Shown here: positions 8,691 through 18,406 of the stretch, in pieces
Position numbering within the stretch: the first letter of the stretch is position 1
Layout of the letters: the number at the start of each line of letters is the position of its first letter
Origin: an uncultured delta proteobacterium
GTDB taxonomy: Bacteria; Myxococcota; Myxococcia; Myxococcales; 40CM-4-68-19
Direction: 5' to 3'
Assembly (NCBI GenBank): GCA_903911145.1
Contig: CAIWCD010000007.1
Coordinates: 62,001 to 126,000 of the forward strand
Length of the DNA: 64,000 bases
Translations under genes and position numbers: made by a program
The notes under the pieces: generated by a model
The model's input: the letters and a program-made list of their open reading frames with translations, nothing else
Databases searched by the model: none
Told to the model about the DNA's origin: nothing

Positions 8691-10130
8691 GTGAAGATCG
8701 TGATCGATGTCGATGTCGCGAATGAGCGCGGAAGGCTCGCGAAGAGCCTGGCGCGCATCGAGAGCGCGCTGGAGAATCTCGAGCCGGGCCGCGCGCAGAG
8801 CGGTGCGGCGCCGATCGGCCTGCACGCCGGCACGCCGGGGACCTTCTGGAAACGGTTCCGCCAGACACACATGGGAAGGAATCTGCCACTCATCCTTCTG
8901 ATGTCCGGGCTGATGGAATATCAGTTCGTGCGGATGGGGCATCCAGTGTTCGGAGTGCTGATCTTCATTGGGATCATCGGCCAGAGCATCCTCCGCAACG
9001 GGCTGCTGCTTCCGGCGGACCCGGCTGCGCAGCAGACGCTCGACCTGATGCCGGCGCGGCCGCACATCGGGTTGGGCGCGACCATCGGGGACGGCGCGAT
9101 TGTCGAACCTGGCGCAACGGTGGAGGTGGGCGCGAGCGTCGGTGCGGGCGCGGTGATCCAGCGCGGCGCAGTGGTGCGAATGGGCGCGTCGATCGGCGCG
9201 CGCGCGGTGGTTGAAAACGACGCGATCGTCTCGTGGGGCGCCGACGTTCGACGCGACGCAGTCGTCGGCGCGCATGCACGCGTTGGTGCGGGAGCAACCG
9301 TGAAGTCGGGTGCGCACGTCCCGCGCGACTTGCGCATCTTTCCCGGAGGTGAATGGGGCGGAAAGGCTGCCCGGGATGTCGTTGCCGGGGATGATGCGGG
9401 CGATACGCGATTCAGCAAATCGCGCGCCACAGATGTTGCGTCTGCGCGAACCGCGACGCCTCTCGCTGCGCCAAGCGCCGCGTCGACCGACCCGCGCGCC
9501 GTGAAATTCAGCGAGCTGTTCGCGCGCATCGACGCGCAGATCGATCTCGCGCCGGCGCTGGTGCGCGAGCATCTCGGCGCGTCAGCTGGCGGCGTGCGCG
9601 CGCTGCGTGGAACCTGCACAGCCCTGCTCGCGCGCGAGCACGCGCTGCGCACTGAGGCATCGCCCGAGGCGGTCGCGCAACTGCTTGCCGAACGGGACGG
9701 CATCAACGGGCGCATCGCGACCAGCGATGATGCCCAGACCCGCATGTCGCTTCAGAGCGCGATCGCGGCCATCGACACGCAGGTGCAACAGCGCAAACTG
9801 CTCGCACGCAGCGCCGATCGCCTCGATGCCGAGCTGACGCGGCTCTTCTGGACGCTCGACGGATTGGTGGCCCAGCTTGTGCGGCTGCGCAGCGCGGGAG
9901 CAGATGCCACGCAAGCGCCCGACGCGCGGCTCAGCCAGAGCGTGCAGCAACTGCAGTCCGAAGTGGCAGCTATCGCCGACGCGCTCGAGGAAGTTTCGCG
10001 CGGAGTTGCAACGGCTGGCGATGCGCAGGTGCCGACCGAGAACATCGCCGCCGAGAGCGCAGTCGCGCCGCCGGGACAGGCGGCCGCATCCTCTACGCAG
10101 TCCGCCCTGCGAGTGCGCGCAGACGAGTAG
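8691..10130 (+). CDS. Membrane protein with left-handed beta-helix and coiled-coil tail
   Basis: A 479-residue protein I cannot name. The GTG at 8691 has AAGGAGAG upstream. Parts visible: a basic linker; one or two hydrophobic helices (LPLILLMSGLMEY and GVLIFIGIIGQSIL, about residues 65-105); a run of hexapeptide repeats at about 125-210 (IGDGAIVEPGATVEVGASVG and following), the left-handed parallel beta-helix of acyl- and acetyltransferases and bactofilin-like assemblies; then a charged C-terminal half with heptad-like Leu/Ala spacing (coiled coil). No acyltransferase catalytic histidine context is evident, so a scaffold role is at least as likely as an enzyme. Its end faces the DEAD-box helicase gene. 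Confidence 0.6.
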   Translation: MKIVIDVDVANERGRLAKSLARIESALENLEPGRAQSGAAPIGLHAGTPGTFWKRFRQTHMGRNLPLILLMSGLMEYQFVRMGHPVFGVLIFIGIIGQSILRNGLLLPADPAAQQTLDLMPARPHIGLGATIGDGAIVEPGATVEVGASVGAGAVIQRGAVVRMGASIGARAVVENDAIVSWGADVRRDAVVGAHARVGAGATVKSGAHVPRDLRIFPGGEWGGKAARDVVAGDDAGDTRFSKSRATDVASARTATPLAAPSAASTDPRAVKFSELFARIDAQIDLAPALVREHLGASAGGVRALRGTCTALLAREHALRTEASPEAVAQLLAERDGINGRIATSDDAQTRMSLQSAIAAIDTQVQQRKLLARSADRLDAELTRLFWTLDGLVAQLVRLRSAGADATQAPDARLSQSVQQLQSEVAAIADALEEVSRGVATAGDAQVPTENIAAESAVAPPGQAAASSTQSALRVRADE

Positions 10131-10190
10131 CTCGCAGCTTCACGCTCGTCGAAGTGCGCTCGACCGCCTGCGGAGCGCTACCTGCGCGAC

Positions 10191-10216
10191 GATTGGTATG
10201 CCAATCAAATTGATTG
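10191..10216. terminator. Alternative hairpins between convergent genes
   Basis: GATTGG-TATG-CCAATC at 10191-10206 forms a 6-bp hairpin. The overlapping CAATCAA-A-TTGATTG at 10202-10216 gives a mutually exclusive 7-bp stem. Both sit between two converging genes in an AT-rich patch. There is no clean U-run, so termination in either direction is an inference. Confidence 0.35.
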
Positions 10217-10242
10217 CTGTTCAAACCATCTCGGGAAGCGAC

Positions 10243-11652
10243 TCAGCGGCGCGTCTTCGGACGCCAGGAACCGAGCCGCTTGGGAGCCTGGCCCGTGCCA
10301 GCGCCCGCCGGCGCGCTGCCCGACGGAGCACCTGACGAACCGCGCGACGCTCCGCTCGATCCGCCGCGACCGCCGCCGTGCCCGCGGCCGCTCCCTGCCG
10401 ACGAGCGATTGCCGCTGTTGCCCTGCGGCTTGCGTCCACCGCGACGTTCAGCCGGCCGCGAATCTCCCTGCCGCTGCTTGGGCGCGGAGAGGCGCGGTTG
10501 GTGCTTCACTGCGTTCTGGAACGCCTCGTCGTCGCGCGGCACCGTCGTGCGCGACACCGTGGTGCGCGTGAGCTTCTCGATGTTGCGCAGGAGATCGTGC
10601 TCGTCAGGAGCAGCGAAGCTCGAGGCCCGCCCGCTCGCAGAAGCGCGCGCAGTGCGGCCGATCCGGTGCACGTAATCCTCGGGCACGTTGGGCAGATCGA
10701 AGTTGATGACGTGGCCGATCTCCGCAACGTCGATGCCGCGCGCCGCGATGTCGGTGGCGACGAGGACGCGATACTTCCCGTCCTTGAACCCATCGAGCGC
10801 GTGACGGCGCTGGCTCTGGGAGCGGTCAGCGTGGATCACCGCGACTTCGTGTCCAGCCGACACCAACCCCTTGGCGACCCGATCGGCGCGTCGCTTGGTG
10901 CGCGTGAAGACGAGCGTCGAAAGGTTGTCTTGCGCAAGCAATGAGCAGAGCAGCGCGAGCTTCTCTTCGTGGCCGACGAGGAACACTTGCTGCGTCGCAC
11001 GCGAGGCCGTGTCGCCGCTGCGTGCCACTTCGACGCGCACCGGATTCTTCAGATGCTGCGAAGCGAACGTCGCGACCTCGCCCGCCATGGTGGCAGAGAA
11101 GAGCATCGTCTGCCGGGCGCGCGGCAGGCGCGCGAGGATGTAATCGAGCTGGGGCTTGAAGCCCATGTCGAGCATCCGGTCGGCCTCGTCGAGCACGAGC
11201 ATCTCGACGCCGTCGAGGTGGGCCGTGCGGCGATCGAGGTGATCCTTCAGCCGGCCCGGCGTGGCGACGATGATCTCGACGTTGGCGCGGAACGCATCGG
11301 CTTGCGGATTCATCCCGACGCCGCCGATCACGACGGCCGAGCGGATGTTCTGGTTGCCGCCGAAGCGCTCGGCCTCCTCTCCGATCTGCAGCGCGAGTTC
11401 GCGCGTCGGCGCGAGCACAAGTGCACGCGGACCGCGAGCAGCGCCGGTGCGCGCGTGCTGCGACATCCGCTCGATCATCGGCAGAAGAAACGCCGCGGTC
11501 TTGCCGGTGCCCGTCGCGGCGCAGCCGATCACATCGCGCCCTTCGAGTCCGGGCGGAATCGCGCGCGCTTGAATCGGCGTCGGTGCTTCAAAGCCTGCGA
11601 CCTCGAGCGCGGCGAGCGCACGCGGAGAAAGTCCCAGCGATGCGAACGTCAC
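10243..11652 (-). CDS. DEAD-box ATP-dependent RNA helicase (RhlE-like)
   Basis: A 469-residue RNA helicase. Q motif region GFEAPTPIQ, motif I ATGTGKT, Ia PTREL, II DEAD, III SAT and VI HRIGRTARA are all intact and in order, giving a complete two-RecA core of about 375 residues. The last 90 residues are a Gly/Ser/Arg-rich low-complexity tail of RGG character, typical of cold-shock and ribosome-biogenesis helicases that bind RNA nonspecifically. Its ATG overlaps the stop of the upstream orphan gene (ATGA), so the two are translationally coupled. RhlE-like is the best fit; exact orthology is not certain. Confidence 0.95.
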   Translation of the reverse strand: MTFASLGLSPRALAALEVAGFEAPTPIQARAIPPGLEGRDVIGCAATGTGKTAAFLLPMIERMSQHARTGAARGPRALVLAPTRELALQIGEEAERFGGNQNIRSAVVIGGVGMNPQADAFRANVEIIVATPGRLKDHLDRRTAHLDGVEMLVLDEADRMLDMGFKPQLDYILARLPRARQTMLFSATMAGEVATFASQHLKNPVRVEVARSGDTASRATQQVFLVGHEEKLALLCSLLAQDNLSTLVFTRTKRRADRVAKGLVSAGHEVAVIHADRSQSQRRHALDGFKDGKYRVLVATDIAARGIDVAEIGHVINFDLPNVPEDYVHRIGRTARASASGRASSFAAPDEHDLLRNIEKLTRTTVSRTTVPRDDEAFQNAVKHQPRLSAPKQRQGDSRPAERRGGRKPQGNSGNRSSAGSGRGHGGGRGGSSGASRGSSGAPSGSAPAGAGTGQAPKRLGSWRPKTRR

Positions 11653-12089
11653 TTGATGAGCTCCTTCAGAAGATGCGCGCCGAGATCGCGCAGGCCGTCG
11701 GCGAGCAGCTCCCTGCCCTTCTCCGTCTCGAGCGCGTTCGTCATCATCTCCGGCGCATAACCGAGTTCGAGATTGAGCATCACCATCGCCGCCGAGATCG
11801 ACGGAGTCAGCGCCGCGGCCTTCACGCGCGCGCGCCGCTTGACGAGGCCCGCGGAGAGATTGTCGACGAGCTCATCCTCGCCCGTGCGCGGGCCGGTGCG
11901 ATCGCGCAGCGCCGCGGAGAGGCCGCTGTAGAGCGCGTCGAGGATGCGCGGGCTGTGCACCGCGCGGTCCATCCGCTCGTGCGCTTCGTCGAAGTCGACG
12001 TTCGCTGAGCTGGCATAGGTGGACGCAACGATGAGAGCGAGATCTTTGCGTGTAATGACGTGCGGCAGACGCTTCGAGAAGAGGTTCAC
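11649..12089 (-). CDS. Hypothetical protein coupled to the DEAD-box helicase
   Basis: A 146-residue mostly helical, soluble protein with no recognised domain. It begins MNLFSKRLPHVITRKDLALI and ends in an amphipathic helix GLRDLGAHLLKELIK. There is no signal peptide, metal site or TM segment. Its stop codon overlaps the helicase start by ATGA, so the proteins are probably made in fixed proportion. A role with the helicase is a contextual guess only. The frame has normal codon use for the region, which supports it being real. Confidence 0.6.
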   Translation of the reverse strand: MNLFSKRLPHVITRKDLALIVASTYASSANVDFDEAHERMDRAVHSPRILDALYSGLSAALRDRTGPRTGEDELVDNLSAGLVKRRARVKAAALTPSISAAMVMLNLELGYAPEMMTNALETEKGRELLADGLRDLGAHLLKELIK

Positions 12090-12153
12090 GCGCCCTCTCT
12101 AGCTCATTTACGCTCCGCGAAGACGGGATATCGCTCCACGGGGCGTGATGATC

Positions 12154-12849
12154 TCACGCGAGCGCGACGTAGATCTCCTGCACGTCATCGTCGGCATCGA
12201 GCGCCTCGAGGAACGACTCGGTCTGCTTGCGCTGCTCCTCATTGAGAGCGACTGGATTCTTCGCGCGCCAGCCGAGCTTCGCTGAGGTGACGGTCCACTT
12301 CGCGGCGATCAGCGCCTTGGCGACAGAGTCGAGATCGGCCGCCTCGGTGAAGAACCGCGTCGCGCCTTCATCCGCGCTCTCGAGATCCTGCGCACCCGCC
12401 TCGATCGCGGCGCTCTCCGGATCGGCGCCCGCAGGAGCCGCCGCTTCGATGAAGCCCTGCCGATTGAAATCCCAGGAGACGCTGCCGCTGACGCCGAGCT
12501 GGCCACGCTTGAAGATGTTGCGCACGTTGGTGGCCGTGCGCGCACGATTGTCGGTGAGGCACTCAACAATCACCGGCACCTGGTTGGGCGCGAACCCTTC
12601 GTAGGCGATGCTGTCGTAGTTGACCTTCTCGTCGAGCAGGCCCGCCCCCTTCTTGATCGCGCGCTCGAGCGTATCCTTGGTCATCGAGGCCTTCTTCGCC
12701 GCCTCGACAGCCATGCGCAGCCGCGGATTCAAGTCGGGGTCGGCCCCGCTCTTGGCAGCGATGATGATCTCTTTCGCGAGCTTGCTGAAGATGCGCCCGC
12801 GCGCGTCGGCCGCTTGCTCACGGCCCTTCTGTTTCCATTGAGCGCCCAT
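12154..12849 (-). CDS. YebC/PmpR (TACO1) family protein
   Basis: A 231-residue YebC-family protein. It opens [20 protein letters not shown], which places it in the YeeN-like branch rather than the MAGHSKW branch. The three-domain pattern is intact, including ANVRN-type [12 protein letters not shown] and [11 protein letters not shown], and the acidic C-terminus [14 protein letters not shown]. These proteins were long annotated as transcription regulators; recent work on the family supports a role in translation of difficult peptide stretches. The gene is monocistronic as far as I can see, divergent from the msrAB gene by 86 bp. Confidence 0.93.
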   Translation of the reverse strand: MGAQWKQKGREQAADARGRIFSKLAKEIIIAAKSGADPDLNPRLRMAVEAAKKASMTKDTLERAIKKGAGLLDEKVNYDSIAYEGFAPNQVPVIVECLTDNRARTATNVRNIFKRGQLGVSGSVSWDFNRQGFIEAAAPAGADPESAAIEAGAQDLESADEGATRFFTEAADLDSVAKALIAAKWTVTSAKLGWRAKNPVALNEEQRKQTESFLEALDADDDVQEIYVALA

Positions 12850-12935
12850 TGGGCGCGCACCATAGCAAGAAGCAGAATCGGCGTGGTCGCGTAACGATTC
12901 CGGGCGACAAGCATCTGAGCAGATACGGAGGCGTC

Positions 12936-14102
12936 ATGAATCGTTTGCTCAAGCTCGCTGGAAGATTCGCTCTCGCTGGTCTCGTCACGCTCGCATGCAC
13001 GCGGCCGGGCGCGTCGGATCCGATCGGCAATCCCGCGCTGGGCAAGGCTCCGGGGCACGCTGGGCACGGCACTGCGCTCGTCGCCACTGGCAACAACAAG
13101 CTGGCGATCTTCTCGCAGGGCTGCTTCTGGGGCGTTGAGGAGCGCTTTCGCCGCGTGAAGGGAGTCGTCGCAACGGCGGTTGGATATACCGGCGGTCATA
13201 CCGAGAATCCGACCTACGAAGATGTCTGCAGCGATCAGAGCGGCCACGCCGAGTCGGTGCTCGTCGAGTTCGATCCGGTGCAGGTCCCCTACAGCGAACT
13301 CTTGCGCTTCTTCTTCGCGACGCACGACCCCACCAGCGGGAATGCGCAGGGGCCCGACCACGGCACGCAGTATCGCTCGGCGATCTACACGTTCGGCGCG
13401 CGCCAGCAGAGCGAAGCGCTGGCCGCGCGGGACGAAGCGCAGCGCTCACTTGAGTCGCCGATCACGACGGAGATCGCTCCCGCGGGCCGCTTCTGGATCG
13501 CCGAGGATTACCACCAGCAATGGGATGAAAAGCACGGCGCGCGCTCCTGTCCGTTGCCGCATCGGCCGCATCTCAAGTCAGGCGCGTCGCCGCTTGGCGC
13601 GCTTGCGCCGCACACCGATGCCACTGCGATTCCCGCGACACCCGCGACTGCGCTGCCGCCGGCGCTCCACGCAAAGCCGAGCGATGAGGAGCTGCGCAAG
13701 AAGCTTACGCGCGCTCAATATGATGTGACGCAAAAGGAAGGCACCGAGGCGCCGTTCAGGAATGAGTATTGGGACAATCACGAGCCCGGAATCTACGTCG
13801 ACGTCGTCTCGGGCGAGCCGCTCTTCAGCTCGTTGGACAAGTATGATTCCGGCTCGGGGTGGCCCAGCTTCACCAGGCCGCTCGAGCCCGCGAACGTGCA
13901 GACCAAAAGCGATCGCAGCTTGCTGATGAGCCGCGTGGAGGTCCGCTCGAAGAACGGCGATTCGCACCTCGGACATCTCTTCGACGATGGCCCTGCACCG
14001 ACCGGCCAGCGCTACTGCATGAACTCGGCGGCGCTGCGATTCGTGCCCGCGGCCAAGCTCGCTGAAGAGGGATATGGGAAGTATCAATCGCTCTTCAAGT
14101 AA
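12936..14102 (+). CDS. msrAB: MsrA-MsrB methionine sulfoxide reductase fusion, lipoprotein
   Basis: A 388-residue fused peptide-methionine sulfoxide reductase. MsrA comes first (catalytic Cys in [10 protein letters not shown], then [15 protein letters not shown] and EDYHQQW, to about residue 205), then an Ala/Pro linker, then MsrB ([18 protein letters not shown] to [11 protein letters not shown], with the catalytic Cys in RYCMN). Together they reduce both S- and R-sulfoxides. Start [10 protein letters not shown] with GGAGG upstream; the hydrophobic N-terminus ends in a lipobox-like VTLAC, so it should be a periplasmic lipoprotein repairing oxidised envelope proteins. The MsrB zinc cysteines are absent ([12 protein letters not shown]), as in one known subtype. 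Confidence 0.95.
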   Translation: MNRLLKLAGRFALAGLVTLACTRPGASDPIGNPALGKAPGHAGHGTALVATGNNKLAIFSQGCFWGVEERFRRVKGVVATAVGYTGGHTENPTYEDVCSDQSGHAESVLVEFDPVQVPYSELLRFFFATHDPTSGNAQGPDHGTQYRSAIYTFGARQQSEALAARDEAQRSLESPITTEIAPAGRFWIAEDYHQQWDEKHGARSCPLPHRPHLKSGASPLGALAPHTDATAIPATPATALPPALHAKPSDEELRKKLTRAQYDVTQKEGTEAPFRNEYWDNHEPGIYVDVVSGEPLFSSLDKYDSGSGWPSFTRPLEPANVQTKSDRSLLMSRVEVRSKNGDSHLGHLFDDGPAPTGQRYCMNSAALRFVPAAKLAEEGYGKYQSLFK

Positions 14103-14149
14103 TCACTGTGCCCGAGCGCGCGGACCAGCCGACCAGATATCCGCGATGG

Positions 14150-16828
14150 TTAAATGGCGGAGAGCAGATCGATTTTAATCAGCACGGTATCGCCGTTGGC
14201 GACGCCGCGCGTGCGAAGGGCGCCAAGTTCGCTGCCGAAGTTCAACCCGCGATCGAGCGGCGGCGCGATATCGTTTGAGGCCTGGTGCGCATAGACAAAA
14301 TAGATGGTCGAGCCCGTGCGCCATTCCCAACGCAGCACAAGCTGGGCATTGAAGCCCACTTGCCGGTCGTCATTGTTCGGCGAAAGGTCGGCAGGCAGCG
14401 ATGGGGAGAGCTGATTCAACCGGATCGTGGCTTTCCCGGGCGCTGCGACGGCGCGCATTGGCGTCCCATAAGACACGCCAGCGGTGAAGAGCTGGGCATA
14501 GGCCTGAAACGTCAGATAAGGGGTAAACGCATAAGTGCCGCGCAGCAGCATGCTGACCGAGCGGGCCTGCTGCGGCGCGAGCAGATAGAGACGCTCCTGC
14601 GTAACGGCAATGGCCGGATCGAGAACAACCGTCGGATTCGCTCCCGCGCCAGGAAGCGCACTGGCCGGACGGATTTGTCGGAATACTCCGGCCGATTCCG
14701 AATAGGAGATATCCAGCGAGCCATCGAGCTGCGGCAAAGGACGGAACATTCCCGTCGCCTCGAGTTGGTTGGTCCGCTCGAAGCCATTGAGAGCACGAAT
14801 CTCGGTGAAGCTGAGTTGCGCCTGCGCCCGCTTGCGCGCGTCAGTGGAGACGAATCCCCAGACGCCCAACGTCGGCCGACGCTCGATGGGCGTGCCGTCC
14901 TGGAGTTCTCGGTCATCGACGTACGGCGCCTGCAGGAGCGAGCCGATATCGACAAACCATTGCGCATTGGTCGTAAAGGTCAGCTCCAGCATCGCATCGC
15001 GCTCAAGCGTGTGGTTGAAACCAGCATCGCGGATCTCCCGCGCACCAAAGAGCAGTTGGATACTTTGACGCCAATCGTTCTGATGCGGGTCGCGCAGCGC
15101 GAAGTATCCCATCAGGCGCGTGAGATTTGCGCGCTGGAGATATCCCAGTTGATCGACGGTAAAGGTTGGAGAGAGGCGATCGGCGTTGACGGCGAAGACC
15201 GTATGCTCCGTCTCGCGTGAAAGCTTTCCAGAGAGCGCCCAACCCGTCGAGGTCTGGCCGATCTGGGTACCATCGAGCAAGGTTTCGCGGATATGTCCGG
15301 TGAGCAGCGAACCGGAGCCCTGCAGGGTCAGGTTCCACGAGCGATCCTGATTAAAGAGCGTGATATCGGCAGAGCCGACATGCGCGTGGGTTCCATCGAG
15401 GCCCAACGAAGGTTCGGTTGATATCGGATCCACCGCGGTTCCGGTCACGCCAACCAACAGATTGTCGCCGAATGCCGTGCGCACGCGCGCGGCCCCGGTG
15501 GCCCGCTCTTCAATCACGCGCTCGCTCACAACGTTTCCATCAGAGCCAAGCAGTTGCGCATCGACGCGAGGCTCGAACGCGGCAAGCAGTCCCACGCTTG
15601 AGCGACCAATCGCGCCGCTCAGTTTGACCGCGCCGAGCACCGGGACTGCCTGCGGCTCATAGACGAGTTGGTTGATATCGACTCCGAGATCGCTGGCACT
15701 TGGCGAGGCGCGTCCAATGCGCCGCGAATAGAAGAGTTGATATGCATCGCCACCATAGGGACCGCCGAAATCGATATGCAGCGGCGATTTGAACAGGTCG
15801 AGGCCTTCGAGGAAGAACGGCCGCTTCTCCGGATAGAACGTCTCGAACGTGGATAGGTTCAACACACGCTGATCGGCCTCGACCTGGCCGAAGTCGGGAT
15901 TGATGGTTCCGACGAGCGAGAGATCGCTGGCGAGGTTGTAACGGAAATCGAGACCAATACAGGCACCGGCCTGGCGGTGCGCATCGAGGCCAATCGACGA
16001 GCAGAGCCCGAGCGCTGGATCGGGCACGCGTCCGGGCGCGGGAGCATTGCGGGTTAATCTCGCGCCGACATAAGGACGCAGCTCGATCTGCTTCACCGGG
16101 TGGATACCTTCAAGCCCATCGAGAACGCCAAGCCGGCTGATATTCCCGGCCCGGCCGCGCGGCTGAAAGCGCCACTGGTCCTGCTCGTGACGGCGAGAGA
16201 GATTGCGGAAGATATCGAAACCGAATTGCGTCGCGTGCTCGGGAATGCGCAACACGCGCAGCGGGATCTGCATTTCAACCGACCAGCCCGAGGGATTGAG
16301 CGCCACCTTCGATTCCCAGGCCGCGTCCCAATCGGTGGTCATATCGGTGTCATTGAAATGCAGCGCATCGAGCTGCTGCCCCGCCGCGAAGACCTGGAAG
16401 TGATAAGCCGTGCGGCGATCGAAGGTGGTATCGAGGTCAACCGAGACCCAATCCCCTTCTATCCAGCGATCGCGCCGGCTGAGCGTCGCCACCGGCAGCT
16501 CCGGGTCATCGCATTGAATGCCGATATAGAGATATTCGTCGTCCCAGAGCACCTTGAATCGCGTCTGCACCGTGGGTTGCGCGCCTTCGTCGGGCTCCTC
16601 CTGCGTAAAGCCGTCGTTGAATGCAACCGAGCTCCAGGCCGCGTCGTCGAGCTTGCCGTCAATCTCGATTGAACCGGTGCGACGCGCGGCGTGGGCGATG
16701 CGTGCGAGCAACTCTTCCGCGGGCAGCGCGGCTGCAGGTGCAGGAGTGGCGGGCTCCTGCGCGCGCGCGATCGAGGCGGAGGCAAGAACGAGAAGCGCAA
16801 CGAGTTGTGCGCTGCGAAACGAAGGCAT
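14150..16828 (-). CDS. DUF5916 outer-membrane protein with CBM9-like N-terminal domain
   Basis: An 892-residue secreted protein. Signal peptide at residues 1-23 (MPSFRSAQLV to SIARAQ). Residues about 45-230 form a carbohydrate-binding family 9-like beta sandwich (IEIDGKLDDAAW, DDEYLYIGIQCDDPE, GWSVEMQIPLRVL). The rest is the DUF5916 region, with alternating amphipathic strands (FYPEKRPFFLEGLDLF is the usual landmark) that read as an outer-membrane beta barrel. I prefer ATG 16828, with GGAAGA upstream, over the ATG at 16867. Codon use is looser than in its neighbours (for example a TTA leucine codon at 16055-16057). Ligand and role are unknown. The divergent neighbour is tolB. Confidence 0.85.
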   Translation of the reverse strand: MPSFRSAQLVALLVLASASIARAQEPATPAPAAALPAEELLARIAHAARRTGSIEIDGKLDDAAWSSVAFNDGFTQEEPDEGAQPTVQTRFKVLWDDEYLYIGIQCDDPELPVATLSRRDRWIEGDWVSVDLDTTFDRRTAYHFQVFAAGQQLDALHFNDTDMTTDWDAAWESKVALNPSGWSVEMQIPLRVLRIPEHATQFGFDIFRNLSRRHEQDQWRFQPRGRAGNISRLGVLDGLEGIHPVKQIELRPYVGARLTRNAPAPGRVPDPALGLCSSIGLDAHRQAGACIGLDFRYNLASDLSLVGTINPDFGQVEADQRVLNLSTFETFYPEKRPFFLEGLDLFKSPLHIDFGGPYGGDAYQLFYSRRIGRASPSASDLGVDINQLVYEPQAVPVLGAVKLSGAIGRSSVGLLAAFEPRVDAQLLGSDGNVVSERVIEERATGAARVRTAFGDNLLVGVTGTAVDPISTEPSLGLDGTHAHVGSADITLFNQDRSWNLTLQGSGSLLTGHIRETLLDGTQIGQTSTGWALSGKLSRETEHTVFAVNADRLSPTFTVDQLGYLQRANLTRLMGYFALRDPHQNDWRQSIQLLFGAREIRDAGFNHTLERDAMLELTFTTNAQWFVDIGSLLQAPYVDDRELQDGTPIERRPTLGVWGFVSTDARKRAQAQLSFTEIRALNGFERTNQLEATGMFRPLPQLDGSLDISYSESAGVFRQIRPASALPGAGANPTVVLDPAIAVTQERLYLLAPQQARSVSMLLRGTYAFTPYLTFQAYAQLFTAGVSYGTPMRAVAAPGKATIRLNQLSPSLPADLSPNNDDRQVGFNAQLVLRWEWRTGSTIYFVYAHQASNDIAPPLDRGLNFGSELGALRTRGVANGDTVLIKIDLLSAI

Positions 16829-16969
16829 TGGCGGTCTTCCAACGCACGGGGCGCGCGCAAATTTCATTCATTGCAGATTCGCACGAGGATATTCCAGTTC
16901 TGGGTGCCTACGCCTGCGCCAGTGAGTGCGTTTCTCGCGGCGCGCCAACTCCTGCGATAGAACCGGCCC

Positions 16970-18289
16970 GTGAAAACTAGGACACCTTCGATTCCCTTCG
17001 CATCGCTCGCCCACGCGCTCTTGCTCTGCACCGCATTCGCGCAGCCCGCGCTCGCTGACCGGCCGGTCATCAACATCGAGCATGCCGGCATCCAGGCCTA
17101 TCCGGTCGCGATTGCGCCACCCGTCGGCGAGCCGACCTCGGGCAAGGCCGTCCTCGACGTGCTCAGCGGCGACTTCACGCGCAGCGGCCTCTTCCGCATC
17201 CTCGACCCCGCCTCGTTCCTCGCCGATCCGAACAAGGAGGGATTCACCGAGCAGACGATCGATTTCAGCAAGTGGACGACCGTCGGCGCGTCGGGCCTCG
17301 TGAAAGCGAAGAGCGTCATCACGGGCGACAACGTGCAGGTCGAGTTCCACTTCTACGACACCGCGAAGAACGCCGAGGTGCTGCACGGCACGTACAGCGC
17401 GCCCGTGGCCAGCCTGCGCCAGATCGCGCACCGCTTCGCCGATGACGTGATGAAGTTCTTCACGCAGGAGCGCGGCGACTTCCAGACCCGCATCGCCTAC
17501 GTGCGCGAGACAGGCGACGGCAAGCAGATCGTCGTCGCCGACTCGGACGGTGCCAACGCGCAGGCCGTCACGGGCGCGTCGATCAACCTCTTGCCCGGCT
17601 GGGCCCACGATGGGCACACCATCGCGTTCACCAGCTTCCGCGACGGCGCCGCGCACATCTATACGGTCGATGCGCTCACGCGCGCCATCAAGCCGCTGGT
17701 GCTGATGGGCGACTACGCGAGCGGTCCCGTCTTCGCGCCAGATGGCCTTCGCTTCACCTTCTCCGCGTCGCTCAACGGCAACACCGATATCTTCCTCTCC
17801 GAGGCTGATGGCTCCGCCGGCCGCAAGCTCACCGAGGCGCGCGACATCAACACTGCCGCAACCTGGAGCCCCGACGGGAAGCAGATCGCGTTCATCTCCA
17901 ACCGCGCGGGAAATCCGCAAGTCTACGTGATGAACGCGGACGGCTCGAACCAGCGGCGCCTCACGTTCCAGGGCAACTACAACCAGGAGCCGGCCTGGTC
18001 GCCCAAGGGAGATCTGATCGCCTTCTCCGGACGCGACGAGCTGCGCTCCTTCGACATCTATACGGTCGCGGTGGCGACGGGGAAGGTCGCGCGGCTGACG
18101 CAGAACGCGGGGACCAACGAGAAGCCGAGCTGGTCGCCGAACGGGCGCCACCTCATCTTCAGCTCGACGCGCACGGGAAAGCGGCAGCTCTGGACGATGT
18201 CGCCGGACGGGACGAACCAGCAGCGCATCACCGATGAGCCGCGCTCTGCGGGCGATCCCTCGTGGGGGCCGTTCCCCGCCGGGAATTGA
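16970..18289 (+). CDS. tolB: Tol-Pal system periplasmic beta-propeller TolB
   Basis: A 439-residue TolB, the periplasmic protein linking Pal, TolA and outer-membrane lipoproteins in cell-envelope constriction. Signal peptide at residues 1-29 (ending QPALA). The N-terminal alpha/beta domain includes SGLFRILDP. From about residue 190 there are six propeller blades with the WSPDGKQIAF-type PD40 repeat (FAPDGLRFTF, WSPDGKQIAF, WSPKGDLIAF, WSPNGRHLIF). The start is a GTG at 16970. tolQ, tolR, tolA and pal are not in the window, so the gene is separated from the rest of its system. Confidence 0.95.
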   Translation: MKTRTPSIPFASLAHALLLCTAFAQPALADRPVINIEHAGIQAYPVAIAPPVGEPTSGKAVLDVLSGDFTRSGLFRILDPASFLADPNKEGFTEQTIDFSKWTTVGASGLVKAKSVITGDNVQVEFHFYDTAKNAEVLHGTYSAPVASLRQIAHRFADDVMKFFTQERGDFQTRIAYVRETGDGKQIVVADSDGANAQAVTGASINLLPGWAHDGHTIAFTSFRDGAAHIYTVDALTRAIKPLVLMGDYASGPVFAPDGLRFTFSASLNGNTDIFLSEADGSAGRKLTEARDINTAATWSPDGKQIAFISNRAGNPQVYVMNADGSNQRRLTFQGNYNQEPAWSPKGDLIAFSGRDELRSFDIYTVAVATGKVARLTQNAGTNEKPSWSPNGRHLIFSSTRTGKRQLWTMSPDGTNQQRITDEPRSAGDPSWGPFPAGN

Positions 18290-18307
18290 TTGGTTGCGCA
18301 ACCAATC
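18288..18307 (+). terminator. Perfect 20-bp palindrome at the tolB stop
   Basis: GATTGGTTGC/GCAACCAATC is an uninterrupted inverted repeat that includes the last two bases of the tolB stop codon. It is followed by TATTTG rather than a long U-run. It is probably the transcript end of tolB, of the short-U type. Confidence 0.45.
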
Positions 18308-18406
18308 TATTTGCCTCACGCGCAAGGCCTTGCCTAGAGCGGTCGCGCGCATCCGCTGTCGATTGTCATTCCGTGATGTGACGCAGGTCACGGACATTCC
18401 GTCCGC

